Assembly (NCBI RefSeq): GCF_011386835.1 | Contig: NC_088797.1 | Span: forward strand, 35,525,583 to 35,589,582 | Direction: 5' to 3' | Length of the DNA stretch: 64,000 nt | From: Chrysemys picta bellii | Taxonomy: Eukaryota; Chordata; Testudines; Emydidae | In this document: positions 12,552 through 23,596 of the stretch, one piece after another | How positions within the stretch are numbered: position 1 is the first letter of the stretch | Layout: the number at the start of each line of letters is the position of its first letter | The notes under the pieces: model-generated | What the model saw: the letters and a program-made list of their open reading frames with translations, nothing else | Told to the model about the DNA's origin: nothing | The model's database searches: none | Program-made: the position numbers and the translations under genes

Positions 12552-12920
12552 TAAGGATAAGATTATGTCAAAGAGGTCATGGATTCTGTGACTTTCAGAG
12601 ACTTCCGTGCCATTTTCCACTTCAGTGCCAGGGCAGTGGGACTGGAGCTGTCAGCCAGTGGGGGGCCCCACAGCTCTGAGCTGCCAGCTGCCATGGGTGG
12701 CAGGAGGTGTTGGACTCCCCCGTCCCGCAGTGGGGCTCGGGCTCTCATCCCTCGCCCACTCGGGCTTTAGTCATCCCCCTGTCAGCACCCTCCCCTCCCT
12801 CCCCCCATTATTTTTAGTAAAAGTCACGGACAGGTCACAGACTTCTGTGAATTTTTGTTTATTGCCCATGACCTGTCCGTGACTTTTACTAAAAATAACC
12901 AAGACAAAAGCTTAACCTTA
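12552..12920. mobile_element. hAT-type MITE, 369 bp
   Basis: Ends TAAGGATAAG and CTTAACCTTA are inverted repeats. The 8-bp target GCCATAAT flanks both sides (12544-12551 and 12921-12928). A perfect 30-bp inverted repeat (12808-12837 with 12869-12898) lies near its right end. It sits in an intron-like part of the tandem array. Confidence 0.75.
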
Positions 12921-14689
12921 GCCATAATCTATATTAATAATGTCCCATGATGACCCCATATCCCAGTAAGATTATTAATTCACCTCCCTTCAATCTTCCA
13001 GTAAAATCTGCATTGTTTCATCAGCAGAATTTCAAGTCTGATTTGTGAAACTGGGCTCCAGCATGTTCCTACATTCTCACACCACCTAACTGGGTGAGAG
13101 AGAGGAACAACAGTGAGCTCCATGGTGACCTAATCCCTATCTGACTTTCAGTCACCTTACCAAGTGCTTTGTTCCATCAGATATTGTTCTTGACCTTGGT
13201 CATTACAGGAGAAAAGAAATTCCATCTGATCAGGGATGGAGCATTACATTCCCCATAGGCAACGAATTTTAGGCAATGTTCTCCTTACAAGTAATTATAG
13301 GGATCTTTGGAGGAGCTGTCAGGCCCTTTTCCTCATAGTGGACAGTGAAATGCCTATATCAATCCATTCTCATCATATTAGAAGTGTTCCTCACCCCAGC
13401 CTGTCCTGTGGTTTCAGTGAAATACAGAGAGGGATGCTGTATTCACACTAGAGAGATGATTGCTGCATATTATATTCACAACTCCCTTCTTTCTCTATAG
13501 AGAGGGACCTCAAAACCTAGAAAAATGGATCCAAGACTGCAGGCCTCAGTATTCTCTGAGTCTCTTAAACCTGCACTTTACTGGGGTATGGTGAAGACGC
13601 AGACCTTTGGCTGTGGAAGAGGTGTTTGTTTGTTTGTTTTTTTTACAGGACTGCGTCTACATTTTCAGAAGGTGAGAATCCTGTTCTATAGCTGCATGCT
13701 CCAAGTACTGTACCCTCAGGAAAGTGTGCTGATCCCAGAATTACCTGCTGAATGTGGACTGACCTGCCTTTGTAACTGATGAAGATGCTTCCTTCGGAAG
13801 GAAGAAGTAGATGAGGGGCCAAAAAGAAGCAGCAAATGTGCTGCAGATACATGGACTAGCCCTAGATGGAGTCTCCATCCTAAATGAAATGGAAACAAAA
13901 TATTAGTTGCAGCTGCACAATTTTCCTTTGCTATTATGATGTGCACAAACACCTCCTTCCCCATTAACTCCACCTATCAGAAACATCAGCATTAATCCTC
14001 CTTCCCTCTTCATATAAACATTGTATTTTATCAGCAGAAAACTGAAAACCAATCTGCCCAGAGTGGGACATTGAAAAGAGTCAGCGTGCATCCGTGTATG
14101 CTGGAAATGTACAGTATGTTTATTATTCCATATCACTGTGTAAAATCACAGACAATAGCTTTGAGAGTGCCTGAAAATAATATTGTACCGGTAAGTAACG
14201 CAAGGAAGGCTGTGAACAATGCGGATGCAAATGATGACTCTAGCAGTTAGCTGCAAACCTCATGTAAAATAGGGTCTTAATGAGTCTCTGAGGCACCTAG
14301 AAAAAATAGTAGACAAAGTAGGGATTTCTCAGAGGAACCTAGGCATTCAATTACAAAACAGTCAAGGGGTTAAGAAGGAGATATGATACACTATACATTT
14401 AACCAGAACTACTTACAAGGCTCTCTCTGAAAGTTTTAAGTGGCCTACGTGGACAACTGAGGTTCTTCGGGTTAATTGTGGTGTCCTGAACACTCACCAT
14501 TCTCCCCCAACATCACACACACACACAGTACAATGTCTGCAGTGCAGAACTCTTTTCTTACCAACAAGCCATCATTTATTCCATATAGTCCAGGATCCTT
14601 GTACCTTAAATGGATAAAAACAGAGACATTCACATTCGGGCTATCTTCTATGCAGTTAAAGAGAGATGACCCAACAATGGGAGCAAACT

Positions 14690-15010
14690 GCCTAAAGAAG
14701 TAATTGAGGTTCCAGCACTGGAGACATTCAGCAATCGATTAGATCAGTGTATTCTCCATCTTTTCATGCTGCAGATTATTTTTAAGAGAGATTCTTTTTC
14801 ATGTACTTACCTCCTCAATACAACTGTCATTGGTTCTCAAACAGTTTCACTCTGCAAACAACCAGAAAAGGGCTCTGTAGATCCCTGATGGGCCATATAG
14901 GCAGAGAAGCACTAGGGTAGACAGATTTATAGTGAGATCAATACAGTGAAGAATTCTAAATGATGCAAGGGGTTGGAGTGGATGATCTACTAAATCCCAT
15001 TAAAACCTAA
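14690..15010 (+). repeat. Diverged CR1 LINE 3' fragment
   Basis: Contains a degraded CR1 3' end, including CTAAAGAAGTAATTGAGG, ACTGGAGACATTCAGCAA and the terminal GGGGTTGGAGTGGATGATCT with AATCCCATTAAAACC. Confidence 0.5.
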
Positions 15011-15530
15011 CCATCCAGGAGCCCAGTGCTGAAAGTTTAGGTTTCTCATCATGACCATAATCTTGTCTCATTATCACCATCCTTTGCAGAAGCAAGATAT
15101 ATAGATACTATGGTGATTGGTTTTATTTAAATACCTAGTATCACTAGCTAGAGAGAGGATTATAATTGATATTGGAATAGAAGACTGTTTTCCTGGTTGG
15201 TCATGAGCCCATTAATGACAAAGGAAAGGAATTTATCAGACAATGCTGTGATCTCTGCAGCTGGCTATGGCAGTAAAACTGCTTCCCTATCTCATGTAAT
15301 AGTCATAATTAAGGGAATTCCCAGTAGAAGCATCCAGTAAGCTAAGGTGGCAATGTGGTAGTTCTTTTAGGACAAGTCCAAAACAAGGCTTGTATCCACA
15401 AAGAACTGGGGTGAAACCCGTGTGGTCCCACAACTCAATTCATAAATAATGCATACAGTTCTAGTACACTGGAAAAGCGAGAAAAGAATCACTCACTTCT
15501 AGTCAAAGCTTGAATGCCAAATCTTGAATC

Positions 15531-15830
15531 CAATATAGTAGGAATTTCCAGAATAGCTGCCATACAGCACAGCATCGACCAGCTCTTCCCAATGTTAAGC
15601 TGAGTACTGACTTGAGTTCAATGCATAGATAGCTGTGCTTGGGTCAGGTGATGTCATAATGAGGGGAGGTACAAATGCCATGACAACCAGGTGTTAGCTC
15701 CATAAAAGTGCAATGCACTGGCTGTTAATTATGTGCACATTTCTGCCTCTCTTGCTCAGGTGTTTGTGACCATATTACCCTCTCTAGAGACTAGCCCACA
15801 AGGTCTATCAAAGCCCAATATAAACATCAA
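15531..15830 (-). repeat. Duplicated promoter-like block, copy 1
   Basis: Matches 24805-25110 over about 300 bp: GGAATTTCCAGAATAGCTG, ACTGACTTGAG, GCAATGCACTGGCTGTTA, and CCCTCTCTAGAGACTAGC all recur in order. On the minus strand it lies just upstream of and across the possible first exon (donor at 15491-15496) and carries a CRE-like TGACATCA, so it may be a promoter. Confidence 0.5.
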
Positions 15831-16188
15831 TATGTTGATACATTTTTAAAAGATTGATAAATATCCTTATACATATTGAACTTTTAAAGCATCATATTTA
15901 TTTATAATAGTAATAGTGTCTGCACTAAGATAGCACCTGGCTTCCAAAGATCAATAAGTGCAAAACAATAAGTAAGCCAAAACAAAAACAAAAACAAAAC
16001 AAAAACAAAAAGTAACCCGGAGTAGGTATTATCTCCATTTTAAAGATAGATAAACTCAGGGGAAGTAAGAATTAATATTCATAAATATCCTGTTAACTAT
16101 CAAACATTGACTGCATCACTTATTTATATGAGTAACATGGTTTGCATTTATTATCTGTCTCATTGAAAGTCCAACATAGCCCATAGGG
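15831..16188. other. AT-rich intergenic sequence
   Basis: No gene seen. A CAAAA-type simple repeat lies at about 15978-16012. Confidence 0.5.
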
Positions 16189-16868
16189 TAGGGGTGGGCC
16201 AACTTTTTCACCCAAGGGCCACATCTGGGTATAGAAATTGTATGGCAGGCCATGAATACTCACAAAATTGGAACTGGGTTGTGGGGAGGGGGTGAAGGCT
16301 CTGGCTGGGGGTGCGGGCTCTGCGGTGGGGCCAGAAATGAGGAGTTTAGGGTGCGGGAGGGTGCTCCGGGCTGGGACCGAGGGGTTCGGCGGGCGGGAGG
16401 GGAATCAGGGCTGGGTCCGGGGGTTGGGGCATGGGGGAGTGGCTCAAGAGTTCAGGCTCTGGGTGGCGCTTACCTCAAGCAACTCCCGGAAGCAGCGGCA
16501 TGTTCCCCCTCCAGCTCCTACACAGAGGCGTGGCCAGGTGGCTCTGCTGCGCACCACCTCATCCGCAGGTGCCGCTCCTGCAGCTCCCATTGGCTGCAGT
16601 TCCCGGCCAATGGGAGCTGCGGGGGCGGTGCTTGGGGCAGGAGCAGTGTGCCAAGCAGAGCCCCCTGGCTGCCCCTATGCGTAAAAGCCGGATGGAGGAC
16701 ATGATGCTGTTTCCAGGAGCTGCGTGGAGCGGCTCCCAATCCTGCTCCCTGGCTGAAGTGCTGGAGCGGGGCAAGCCCCAGAGCCCGCTCCCCAGAGGGA
16801 GCTCAAAGGTTGGATTAAAGAAGCTGGTGGGCCAGATGTGGCCGGCGGGCGTAGTTTGCCCACCCCTG
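16189..16868. mobile_element. hAT-type element, 680 bp, with 8-bp target duplication
   Basis: Ends resemble (C/T)AGGGGTGGGC and GCCCACCCCTG. CCATAGGG flanks both sides (16181-16188 and 16869-16876). The interior is GC-rich and gives long overlapping open frames on both strands without any transposase motif, so it is non-autonomous. Confidence 0.8.
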
Positions 16869-16909
16869 CCATAGGGTCTCTCCATTGATTGCAGTAGGAT
16901 TTGTATCAG

Positions 16910-18126
16910 GCCATGACATAACAACTTGTGTCTAAGTGTGACCTTGCACCCCATAATGCTTTATAGAAATATGCTTATGAGTGTAAATATGACATAACTG
17001 GAATGTGTTTTATGCTAGATATGCTCAGTAACATATCTCTGCAAAGGTTATGATCTACTGGATATATTCATCCTATTTGTATGCATGTATCATTTTTGTA
17101 TTCAAAGTTATGAATATTGGCTATTTACTTGTTTGATTTTAAGTAGTCTCAGTGAAGCAATTGGTCAGCTTCTTGAGAAAAGACTATTCTCGGTAAGTGC
17201 CCAATCAAGAAACAATGAACTTTGAGAGACGCCAATCCATATCTGAGCTTTCCTGGGAATGTGGCATTGGCCTGTAAGAAATTGAGTCATGCATCGACAT
17301 GTGACTTGTCCATGTGACTCCAAACCTCCATCTTGGAGCTGGATTCCGCGTAGGAGAGGGGAAAGGGTTTCCACCCACAAGGGAGAGACTATATAAGCCC
17401 CTGTGGAAACCCCTCCATTTTGTCTTCAGCTGGCGCAAAAGATAGCCTCTCCACCACAAGGAGATGCCTGAAAGAAACTGGAACAAAGGACAATAACTAC
17501 AGGGGTGTGAGTGATTGCTGGACCCAGACTAGGTGGAAGTCTAGTCTGTAAAAGAGGTTTATTGGAACATCTCTGAGGGTGAGATTTACCTGTATTTAGT
17601 TTTTACTGTATTAGGCTTAGACTTGCGTGTTTTATTTTACTTTGCTTGGTAATTTACTTTGTTCTGCCTGTTATTACTTGGAACCACTTAAATCCCACTT
17701 TTTCTTTTTAATAAAATCACATTTTACTTATTAATTAACCCAGAGTAAGTATTAATACCTGGGGGGGAGGGGGAAGCAAACAGCTGTGCATATCTCTCTA
17801 TCAGTGTTATAGAGGGCAAACAATTTATGAGTTTATCTGTTTAAGCTTTATACAGGGTAAAATGAATTTATTTGGGGTTTGGACCCCATTGGGAGCTGGG
17901 TATCTGAGTGCTGGAGACAGGAGCACTTTTTAAGCTGTTTTCAGTTAAGCCTGCAGCTTGTAGGGGACATGGTTCAGAGTTGGATCTGTGTTGGCAGCAG
18001 GCAAGTGTGTCTGGCTCAAACAAGGCAAGGTACTGAAGTCCCAAGCTGGCAGAGAAAATGGGCTCAGAGGTAGTCTCAGCACATCAGGTGGCAGTCCCAA
18101 GCGGGTTTCTGTGACCCAACCCATCA
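16910..18126 (+). mobile_element. LTR-like repeat, about 1.2 kb
   Basis: It has the layout of a retroviral LTR: TATA region GACTATATAAGCCCC near 17387, AATAAAATCACATTTT near 17710, and an end in CATCACA. The left boundary and target duplication could not be fixed. No coding region adjoins it, so it is probably a solo LTR. Confidence 0.5.
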
Positions 18127-18699
18127 CACCAAGTATCTCAAGGTGCCAAACAATAATTCAGTCATCCAAACCCTGGTCAGGTAGATTAGCATTACCTGCA
18201 TTTTAAAGGTGAATAAGCTGAAGCACAGTTAATGTAAGAGGCTTGCCCAAGAACCACAGCAAATCAATAGTTGAAGTGAGAATGGAACCCAGGAGTCCTA
18301 TCTCCCTAATTTAACCCCCAAAACCCGAGTTAGCCATAATTCCCCCTGGGATTCCAGCTGCAGCACAGCCCCATCACATGGGCCATGCCTTAAAGCCAAA
18401 GAGAAGAGCTTTAATTCAAGACAGGGGATTTTGTATTTAACAAAGTTTGGGAATAAGTGACTAGAAAATTCCAGCTATACTACAATTGGACTTAACATCC
18501 CAGTGGGCATTCTCAATTTCCTAACCTGCCACCTTCTACGTATTCCTCTTATTTTCCATGGGAATAGTCTTGTTTCAGAAGGGCAGGGAAAAAACACTTG
18601 AAACACACATTAACCCCTTATGTCCTCACAGGTCAATTCATATTGAACTTATACAATTCTATGAAGTTGGCTACGTGAGAAAATGCACTTCTCCCTGAG
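18127..18699. other. No gene seen
   Basis: AT-rich sequence between the LTR-like repeat and the ERV. Nothing recognised. At its right end it joins, across the ERV, to the second copy of the promoter-like block. Confidence 0.5.
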
Positions 18700-18703
18700 G
18701 CCT

Positions 18704-19247
18704 TGTTGGTGTCACTAGGCATAGCTACCAGGTAACTCAGGGGAGTGGAAGGCCAGAAGAGCCGATGAAACTCCTTTGCTCTGGGTCTAAGTGAGCCACA
18801 GTGACTCCATCTTGAGAACTTTCACCTACTTCTATGCTAAGTGCTTACATGCTGAAGCAGGCTAAAGCAGTAATGTAAGGGTCAGCTTTTCTAGCAGATA
18901 GCTGCTGTTTCGTTCATACTAACAAGGTCAAAGATAAGCATACGAATGGGAACTGTTCTAATAAGCCACAATGTGTGTCTGCTGTAACTGCTAGAGGAGG
19001 GAGGGGTGGGAGGGGTAAGAGGGAGTAACAGACAAAGGCTTACACAGAAACTGCTTGGAATATAAAATGGAACATGTGCTGATATGTGCTGTGCTTGATT
19101 TGAGACTTGTTGGTCTCCTAGTGCCTATTCAGAGCTCTTGAATAAAGTTGGTTTTGCTTCTCCACACCTGGTGTGTTTATTAGTGCGAAGCACACCAGGC
19201 AACGAACCCCGCTGTTTGCCTCCTTGGGCCCATCTGGGCCGGCAACA
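18704..19247 (+). repeat. ERV 5' LTR
   Basis: Starts TGTTGGTG and ends GGCAACA. It contains a TATA box (TATAAAA at 19061) and the poly(A) signal AATAAA at 19141-19146, which place U3, R and U5 in the usual order. Confidence 0.9.
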
Positions 19248-19251
19248 GTTT

Positions 19252-19269
19252 TGGCGCCCAATGTGGGGC
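19252..19269 (+). promoter_or_regulatory. ERV primer binding site, tRNA-Lys type
   Basis: TGGCGCCCAATGTGGGGC follows the 5' LTR after four bases. It differs at one position from the tRNA-Lys1,2 complement used by some betaretroviruses. Gamma-like viruses more often use Pro, so this combination is noteworthy. Confidence 0.8.
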
Positions 19270-19541
19270 TCAAGGCTGAAATTTAGCCTTGCCCGGATCC
19301 CTCCTGGCGGCCGACGGATTACAGCGATGACCGACGCCCAGCGCGCACCGGTGACTTCATCGGGGACCTCAGCAGAGACGGGGTTTGCTCGACCCCGGAG
19401 GGCACAACGGTGCAATGCACTCGAGTAGTGGAGAAGCAGTTGGGGGCGACGGTGCAGAACCAGACCCTTCGATAAGGTAGGAACAGTCCAGTGGGGACTT
19501 TACCTGTTTTGACCTGGGGATGCCCAGTGTCTCCCTAGAGT

Positions 19542-20180
19542 ATGGGGCAGGGACAGAGTACAGTCGGCAGGGTACAGTGTACACCCTTAGAATGCATTCT
19601 GGGGAACTGGAAAGTGTTTGGATCTGACCAGTTGATTAAAAGTAAATTGAAAAGGTTCTGTACAGTTGATTGGCCTCAGTATCAGCTAGAGTGCCAAGAA
19701 AGGTGGCCACCGGAAGGATCACTTAATTACAATACGATCCTTCAGTTACTTTTGTTTTGTCAGAGAACAGGTAAATGGAATGAACATCTCTATGCGTATA
19801 CATTTATGGTGTTAAGAAATAGGACTGATATTTTGCACAAGTGTCATTTGACTCCGACAGGCTCGGTAGTACCTGCTGCTAAACCCCAGAACCCTCCCAC
19901 AGTTGTAATAGCAGAATCGGTGTCCCCTTCGGCTCCTCCACCCCCACAGGCTCCAGAGACTACCCCCTTGGTGGGATTGTATCCATTGATTACTGAGAAT
20001 GTGGTAGCCCATTCAGGAACACAGGAGCGTGCAGCCCAGATTGTGCCTGTGTATTCTCATGTGCCTTTTAACCCAGTACACTTAGCTGCTTTTAAGGCAG
20101 AAGCAGGGGAATTTTCAACGAATCCAAGCAAGTTTATTTCAATCTTTGAAGGGTGTCTAGCAAGTCATAAGCCTGACTGA
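19542..20180 (+). pseudogene. ERV gag, matrix to start of capsid
   Basis: The 212-codon frame opens with MGQ, the context for amino-terminal myristoylation, then a matrix-like domain of gammaretroviral type (residues about 1-100, with GSLNYNTILQ). A Pro-rich linker follows at about 120-150, then the start of capsid (PVYSHVPFNPVHLAAFK). A TGA ends the frame at 20178, but the same frame stays open to a TAG at 20376, so the TGA may be a late nonsense change. The remaining capsid and nucleocapsid are absent. Confidence 0.75.
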
Positions 20181-20711
20181 GATGATTGCAATATACTTAT
20201 GAGAACCTTGTTGTCTGAAGTGGAGCGGAATCAGGTTATAGCTAAAGCTAAGGAGGAAGCACAGAGAAGGCATTTAAGGTTTAAAAAGGAAAGCTATTGG
20301 ACACCAGAGGTTGTACCGAGTGGAATCCTCAAAAGTGAGTGTGCTCGTCCTGGTTTGTTGCTTCAAAGCTCTGTATAGAAGTTATGTTACTGGAAGAGTG
20401 TATAATGGCAATGTGTATGTGTTCATTGTTGGGAAAAGGTGTATGAGTGAAGAGTGGAAGGTTCCTTTGTAAGTTAGAAGAAGCCAAGAAAGGGAGAAGG
20501 AAAAAGCACAGAACGAGTTAACTGAGGAAAATATAGCTAGCAAGCTCAGTCATGCTGGCCCTATCCAAGGACATTGTTCACAGCCAAGACTTGGCTGACA
20601 ACCAAGAGAAAGGGGGGCCTGAATGTGCCCAAGTAACTGTGAGATCTGCAAAATACTGCCAGGCATAAGGAGGACAACAGAAGGGTTAAAAAGCAGCTTT
20701 GCTGGACAGTA

Positions 20712-21107
20712 TTGGCCCAGGGATTTAAAAATTCCCCCACTCTGTTCGGCCAGGCTCTGGCCAGAGACTTGGAGGAGTGGGACAATGAGGACAAAGCCCT
20801 CCTTCTGCAATATGTAGATGATTTGCTAATTGCTGCTGTGGGTCTAATCCCTTGTCTCAAAGCTACTGTGAGTCTCCTGAACTTTGTTGGACTCCGAGGA
20901 TACAGGGTAGCTCGAAGCAAAGCTCAAATTGCACTCCCTAAAGTTCAATATCTGGGATTTCACATCTGGCAGGGACAAAGAAGACTCTCAAATGATAGAA
21001 AGGGGGCTATCTGCCAAGTTCCTATCCCTAGCAACTGTAAACGTCTTAGAGCATTTTTGGGCATGGCAGGCTTTTGCAGAATATGGATCCCGGAGTTTGG
21101 ACTGTGA
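20712..21107 (+). pseudogene. ERV reverse transcriptase fragment
   Basis: Contains the palm motif FKNSPTLF followed by the catalytic LQYVDDLL and the downstream QYLGF and RAFLGMAGFCRIWIP segments of gamma-like reverse transcriptases. The fingers and protease are missing. The frame ends just before the connection and RNase H part, which is read in a different frame from about 21171. Confidence 0.8.
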
Positions 21108-21170
21108 GCTAAACCTCTGTATGAATGTGTTAAGGGAGCGGATCATGACCCCTTTTACTGGTCCCCAGAA

Positions 21171-22532
21171 GTGGACAGGGCATTTAAAATCTTGAAAAGG
21201 AAGCTGATGGAAGCCCCAGCCCTGGGTCTGCCAAATCTCTCTAAGCCATTCCAACTGTATGTGCATGAAAGGAAAGGGGTAGCCCTGGGAGTGCTTACTC
21301 AGTTATTAGGCACCTGGAAACGTCCCGTGGCATATTTTTCTAAGCAACTGGATCAAGTTTCAAAGGGTGGGCCGGCATGTTTGAGGGCGGTTGCAGCCAC
21401 TGCCCTAGTGCTTGGGGAAGCTGAAAAACTGACACTGGGAGGAACTGTGCAAGTGTATGTTCCCCATATGGTCCAAGCCCTGTTGGACACTAAGGGTGGT
21501 CTTTGGCTCACCCAGGCTTGGGTTTCTCGGTACCAGGCAAAACTGTTGGAGAACCCTGAAGTTACCCTACAAACCTGTCCCTCCCTTAATCCAGCGACCT
21601 TGCTACCAGAGACAGAAAAGCAGGAACATGACTGTCTGGAAATCATAGATGTACACTACTCTAGCCGCCCAGATTTGAAAGATCAACCACTTCCAAATGC
21701 TGATTTGGAATGGTATACGGATGGCAGTAGTACTGTTGTAAATGGGCAAAGGAGGGCTGGGTATGCTGTTGTGTCTCTCCATGATACCGTGGAAGCTGAG
21801 AGTTTACCTGCTGGGACATCTGCCCAACTTCCTGAACTAGTGGCCCTGACTCGTGCACTCGAGCTGGCAAAAGACCAAAGGGTTAATATCTTTACTGACT
21901 CAAAGTATGCTTTTGGGGTATTGCATGCTCATGCTGGTTTGTGGAAGCAAAGGGGAATGCTAACAGCCCAAGGTTCTCCGGTTAAGCATGAATCTCAAAT
22001 TCTCCGGCTGTTAGAAGCGGTACAACTCCCCTCAGCAGTAGCAGTGATACATTGCAAAGCCCATCAAAGGGAAGATCAAGATGTAACCAAGGGCAATGCC
22101 AGAGCAGACAGGGAAGCCAAGCGCGCTGCTACCCTGAAATCACCAACAGAGGAGAATGCCCAAATGCATGTCCTTATCCCATCAGTAGGTGAGCTTGCAG
22201 CCCCTCAGTACTTCCATGATGACAGAAACCTGGCTGACAGTCTCAGTCTCCAGGAAAAAGAGGGATGGCTTTATTCCACAGAGGGAAAAATCCTCCTGCC
22301 CAAGGGCCTAATCCGACCGGTGTTGCAGAAACTGCATCAAACCACCCACGCAGGCAGAGAGGCTCTTACCCAGCTTATGAATAAATATTTTCTAACCTCT
22401 GGACTTAAACCCCTAGCATCACAGGTACAGGCTGAATGTTTAATCTGCCAAAAGAACAACCCTCGACCAGGAGTAGCAGTGCCACAGCCACCCTGGAACC
22501 TACCCCAGGCCCAGGATTGGTGTGGCAAATAG
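21171..22532 (+). pseudogene. ERV RNase H and integrase zinc-binding domain
   Basis: A 453-codon frame. The connection domain comes first, then RNase H with its acidic residues visible: D in WYTDGSS, E in LPELVAL, D in FTDSKYA and D in ARADREA. After a linker comes the integrase HHCC zinc domain (LHQTTHAG and CLICQKN). The frame stops just before the catalytic core, which continues in another frame, so a frameshift at about 22450-22500 separates them. Confidence 0.85.
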
Positions 22533-23371
22533 ACTTTACTGAGTTTCCCAGGACCCAAGGATACAGGTACCGCCTCGTCTTGGTGGATCGATTCAGTGAA
22601 TGGCCTGAGGCCTTCCAATATCGTAACAACACTGCCAAAACAGTGGCTCTTAAGTTTGTCAAGGAGATCATTCCTCACTTCAGCCTTCCTCAGTGGATGG
22701 AATCTGATAACGGAACACACTTCACATCTCAAGTTGTTCAAAAGATATCAAGTGCTCTGCAAATCCCTTGGAAGCTCCACACACCATGGCGACCACAAGC
22801 CAGTGGAGTAGTGGAACGCACAAATCAGACACTCAAGCGACACCTCTCAAAGGTCTGTCAGGAGGCCTCTCTTAGGTGGCCTGACGCTTTGCCCCTTGTG
22901 TTACTCCGCATTCATGCTCTCCCCAAGGGTAGGTTAGAGCTTAGTCCCTTCGAGATTATGTTTGGAAGGGCATGGCCTCTGAATGGTACACCGGTTCTGG
23001 CAGGAGAGTGGGAGATGGGGTGTGGTTTCTTGTCTCAGTACATGTGCTCTCTGTCTGCTGTTCTTTCTTCTCTTCACAGATACACCAAAGATTCACAGCC
23101 TCTTTTGCTGGATGCCCTGGTCCACTCCTTGCAGCCAGGCGATTCTGTACTCGTTCGGACCTGGAAGGACGAACCTCTCCAAGAGAAGTGGAATGGACCC
23201 CACACCGTCCTGCTTGTTTCCCACACAGCGGCAAAGGTCGAAGGACACAAGAACTGGATTCATCACTCTCGACTGAAAGCAGTACCTGCTCCTGAACAGT
23301 GGACTGTCCAGCCTGCGGAAAAGACTGCCAGTGATGATTTGGGACTTAAGCTGTTATTCAAAAGACAGTAA
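22436..23371 (+). pseudogene. ERV integrase catalytic and C-terminal domains
   Basis: The DDE core is visible: D in VWQIDFTEF, D in MESDNGTHF and E in SGVVERTNQ. Downstream, the segment with KWNGPHTVLL and WIHHSRLKA is the GPY/F-type carboxy-terminal domain found in gamma- and epsilon-like integrases. The residues before about 22500 are out of the original frame. No catalytic residue is lost. Confidence 0.85.
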
Positions 23372-23596
23372 GGGTCGTTGGGAATGCTTTGTGATATCTC
23401 TGAACAGCCACAGCACACTCCCCGCGAGAACCCTGAGCATTGGTTTTATCTATTCACAGAAGGCCGACCTAACCTATGATCCTGGTCCTTTTATTTTTTT
23501 GATTTGTTTGGTATCAATACTTCTTATCTTCTGGGCATTTGGGTTGTTGTAATTACAATATGGGTTCAGGTTTAGGGTCTCTCACAACATTCCTTT

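Larger units (their letters stand above)
7640..15300 (-). repeat. Diverged tandem array of roughly 1-kb units
   Basis: Three blocks recur in the same order. Block Q (AAATATTAG, about 5 bases, CAGCTG, then TCTC/ATTCC-like) is at about 7869, 10873, 11532, 12505 and 13903. Block P (CCTCC-CTTCC then TAAAA, CATTGTTTTA and GCAGAA) is at about 7950, 10945, 12980 and 13998. Block R (TTGGTCAGACAGTGCCCTGA then GAATTTGGTGCCTCC) is at about 9286, 11221 and 12144. After subtracting the inserted elements the spacing is near 0.95-1.0 kb, with one short unit of about 0.66 kb. Identity between units is modest, so duplication is old. No protein is recognised. Confidence 0.55.
7748..15620 (-). other. Possible minus-strand exon series within the tandem array
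   Basis: On the minus strand each unit holds a 98-135 bp segment bounded by a pyrimidine-rich AG acceptor and a GT donor, usually GTGAGT. Candidates: 7748-7845, 10738-10854, 11407-11507, 12347-12472, 13745-13879 (donor GTAATT), perhaps one ending at a donor at 14492-14497, and a possible first exon whose donor is at 15491-15496. The 12347 and 13745 exons both begin GATG-AG-CTCCATC, so they are homologous. No single phase stays open through all of them, so a non-coding transcript or a dead gene is more likely than a protein. Confidence 0.35.

Noticed and set aside
13643..13973. Minus-strand open frames overlapping the 13745 exon candidate
   Set aside because: Two phases are open across the exon but no other unit keeps either phase, so protein coding is not supported.
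7640..15300. CRISPR array or snoRNA cluster as explanation of the tandem repeats
   Set aside because: Units are about 1 kb and diverged, not short identical repeats with spacers. I saw no consistent paired C/D boxes. The host is a vertebrate.
16252..16954. Overlapping open frames of 130-150 residues on both strands
   Set aside because: All lie in the GC-rich core of a non-autonomous hAT element and lack motifs.
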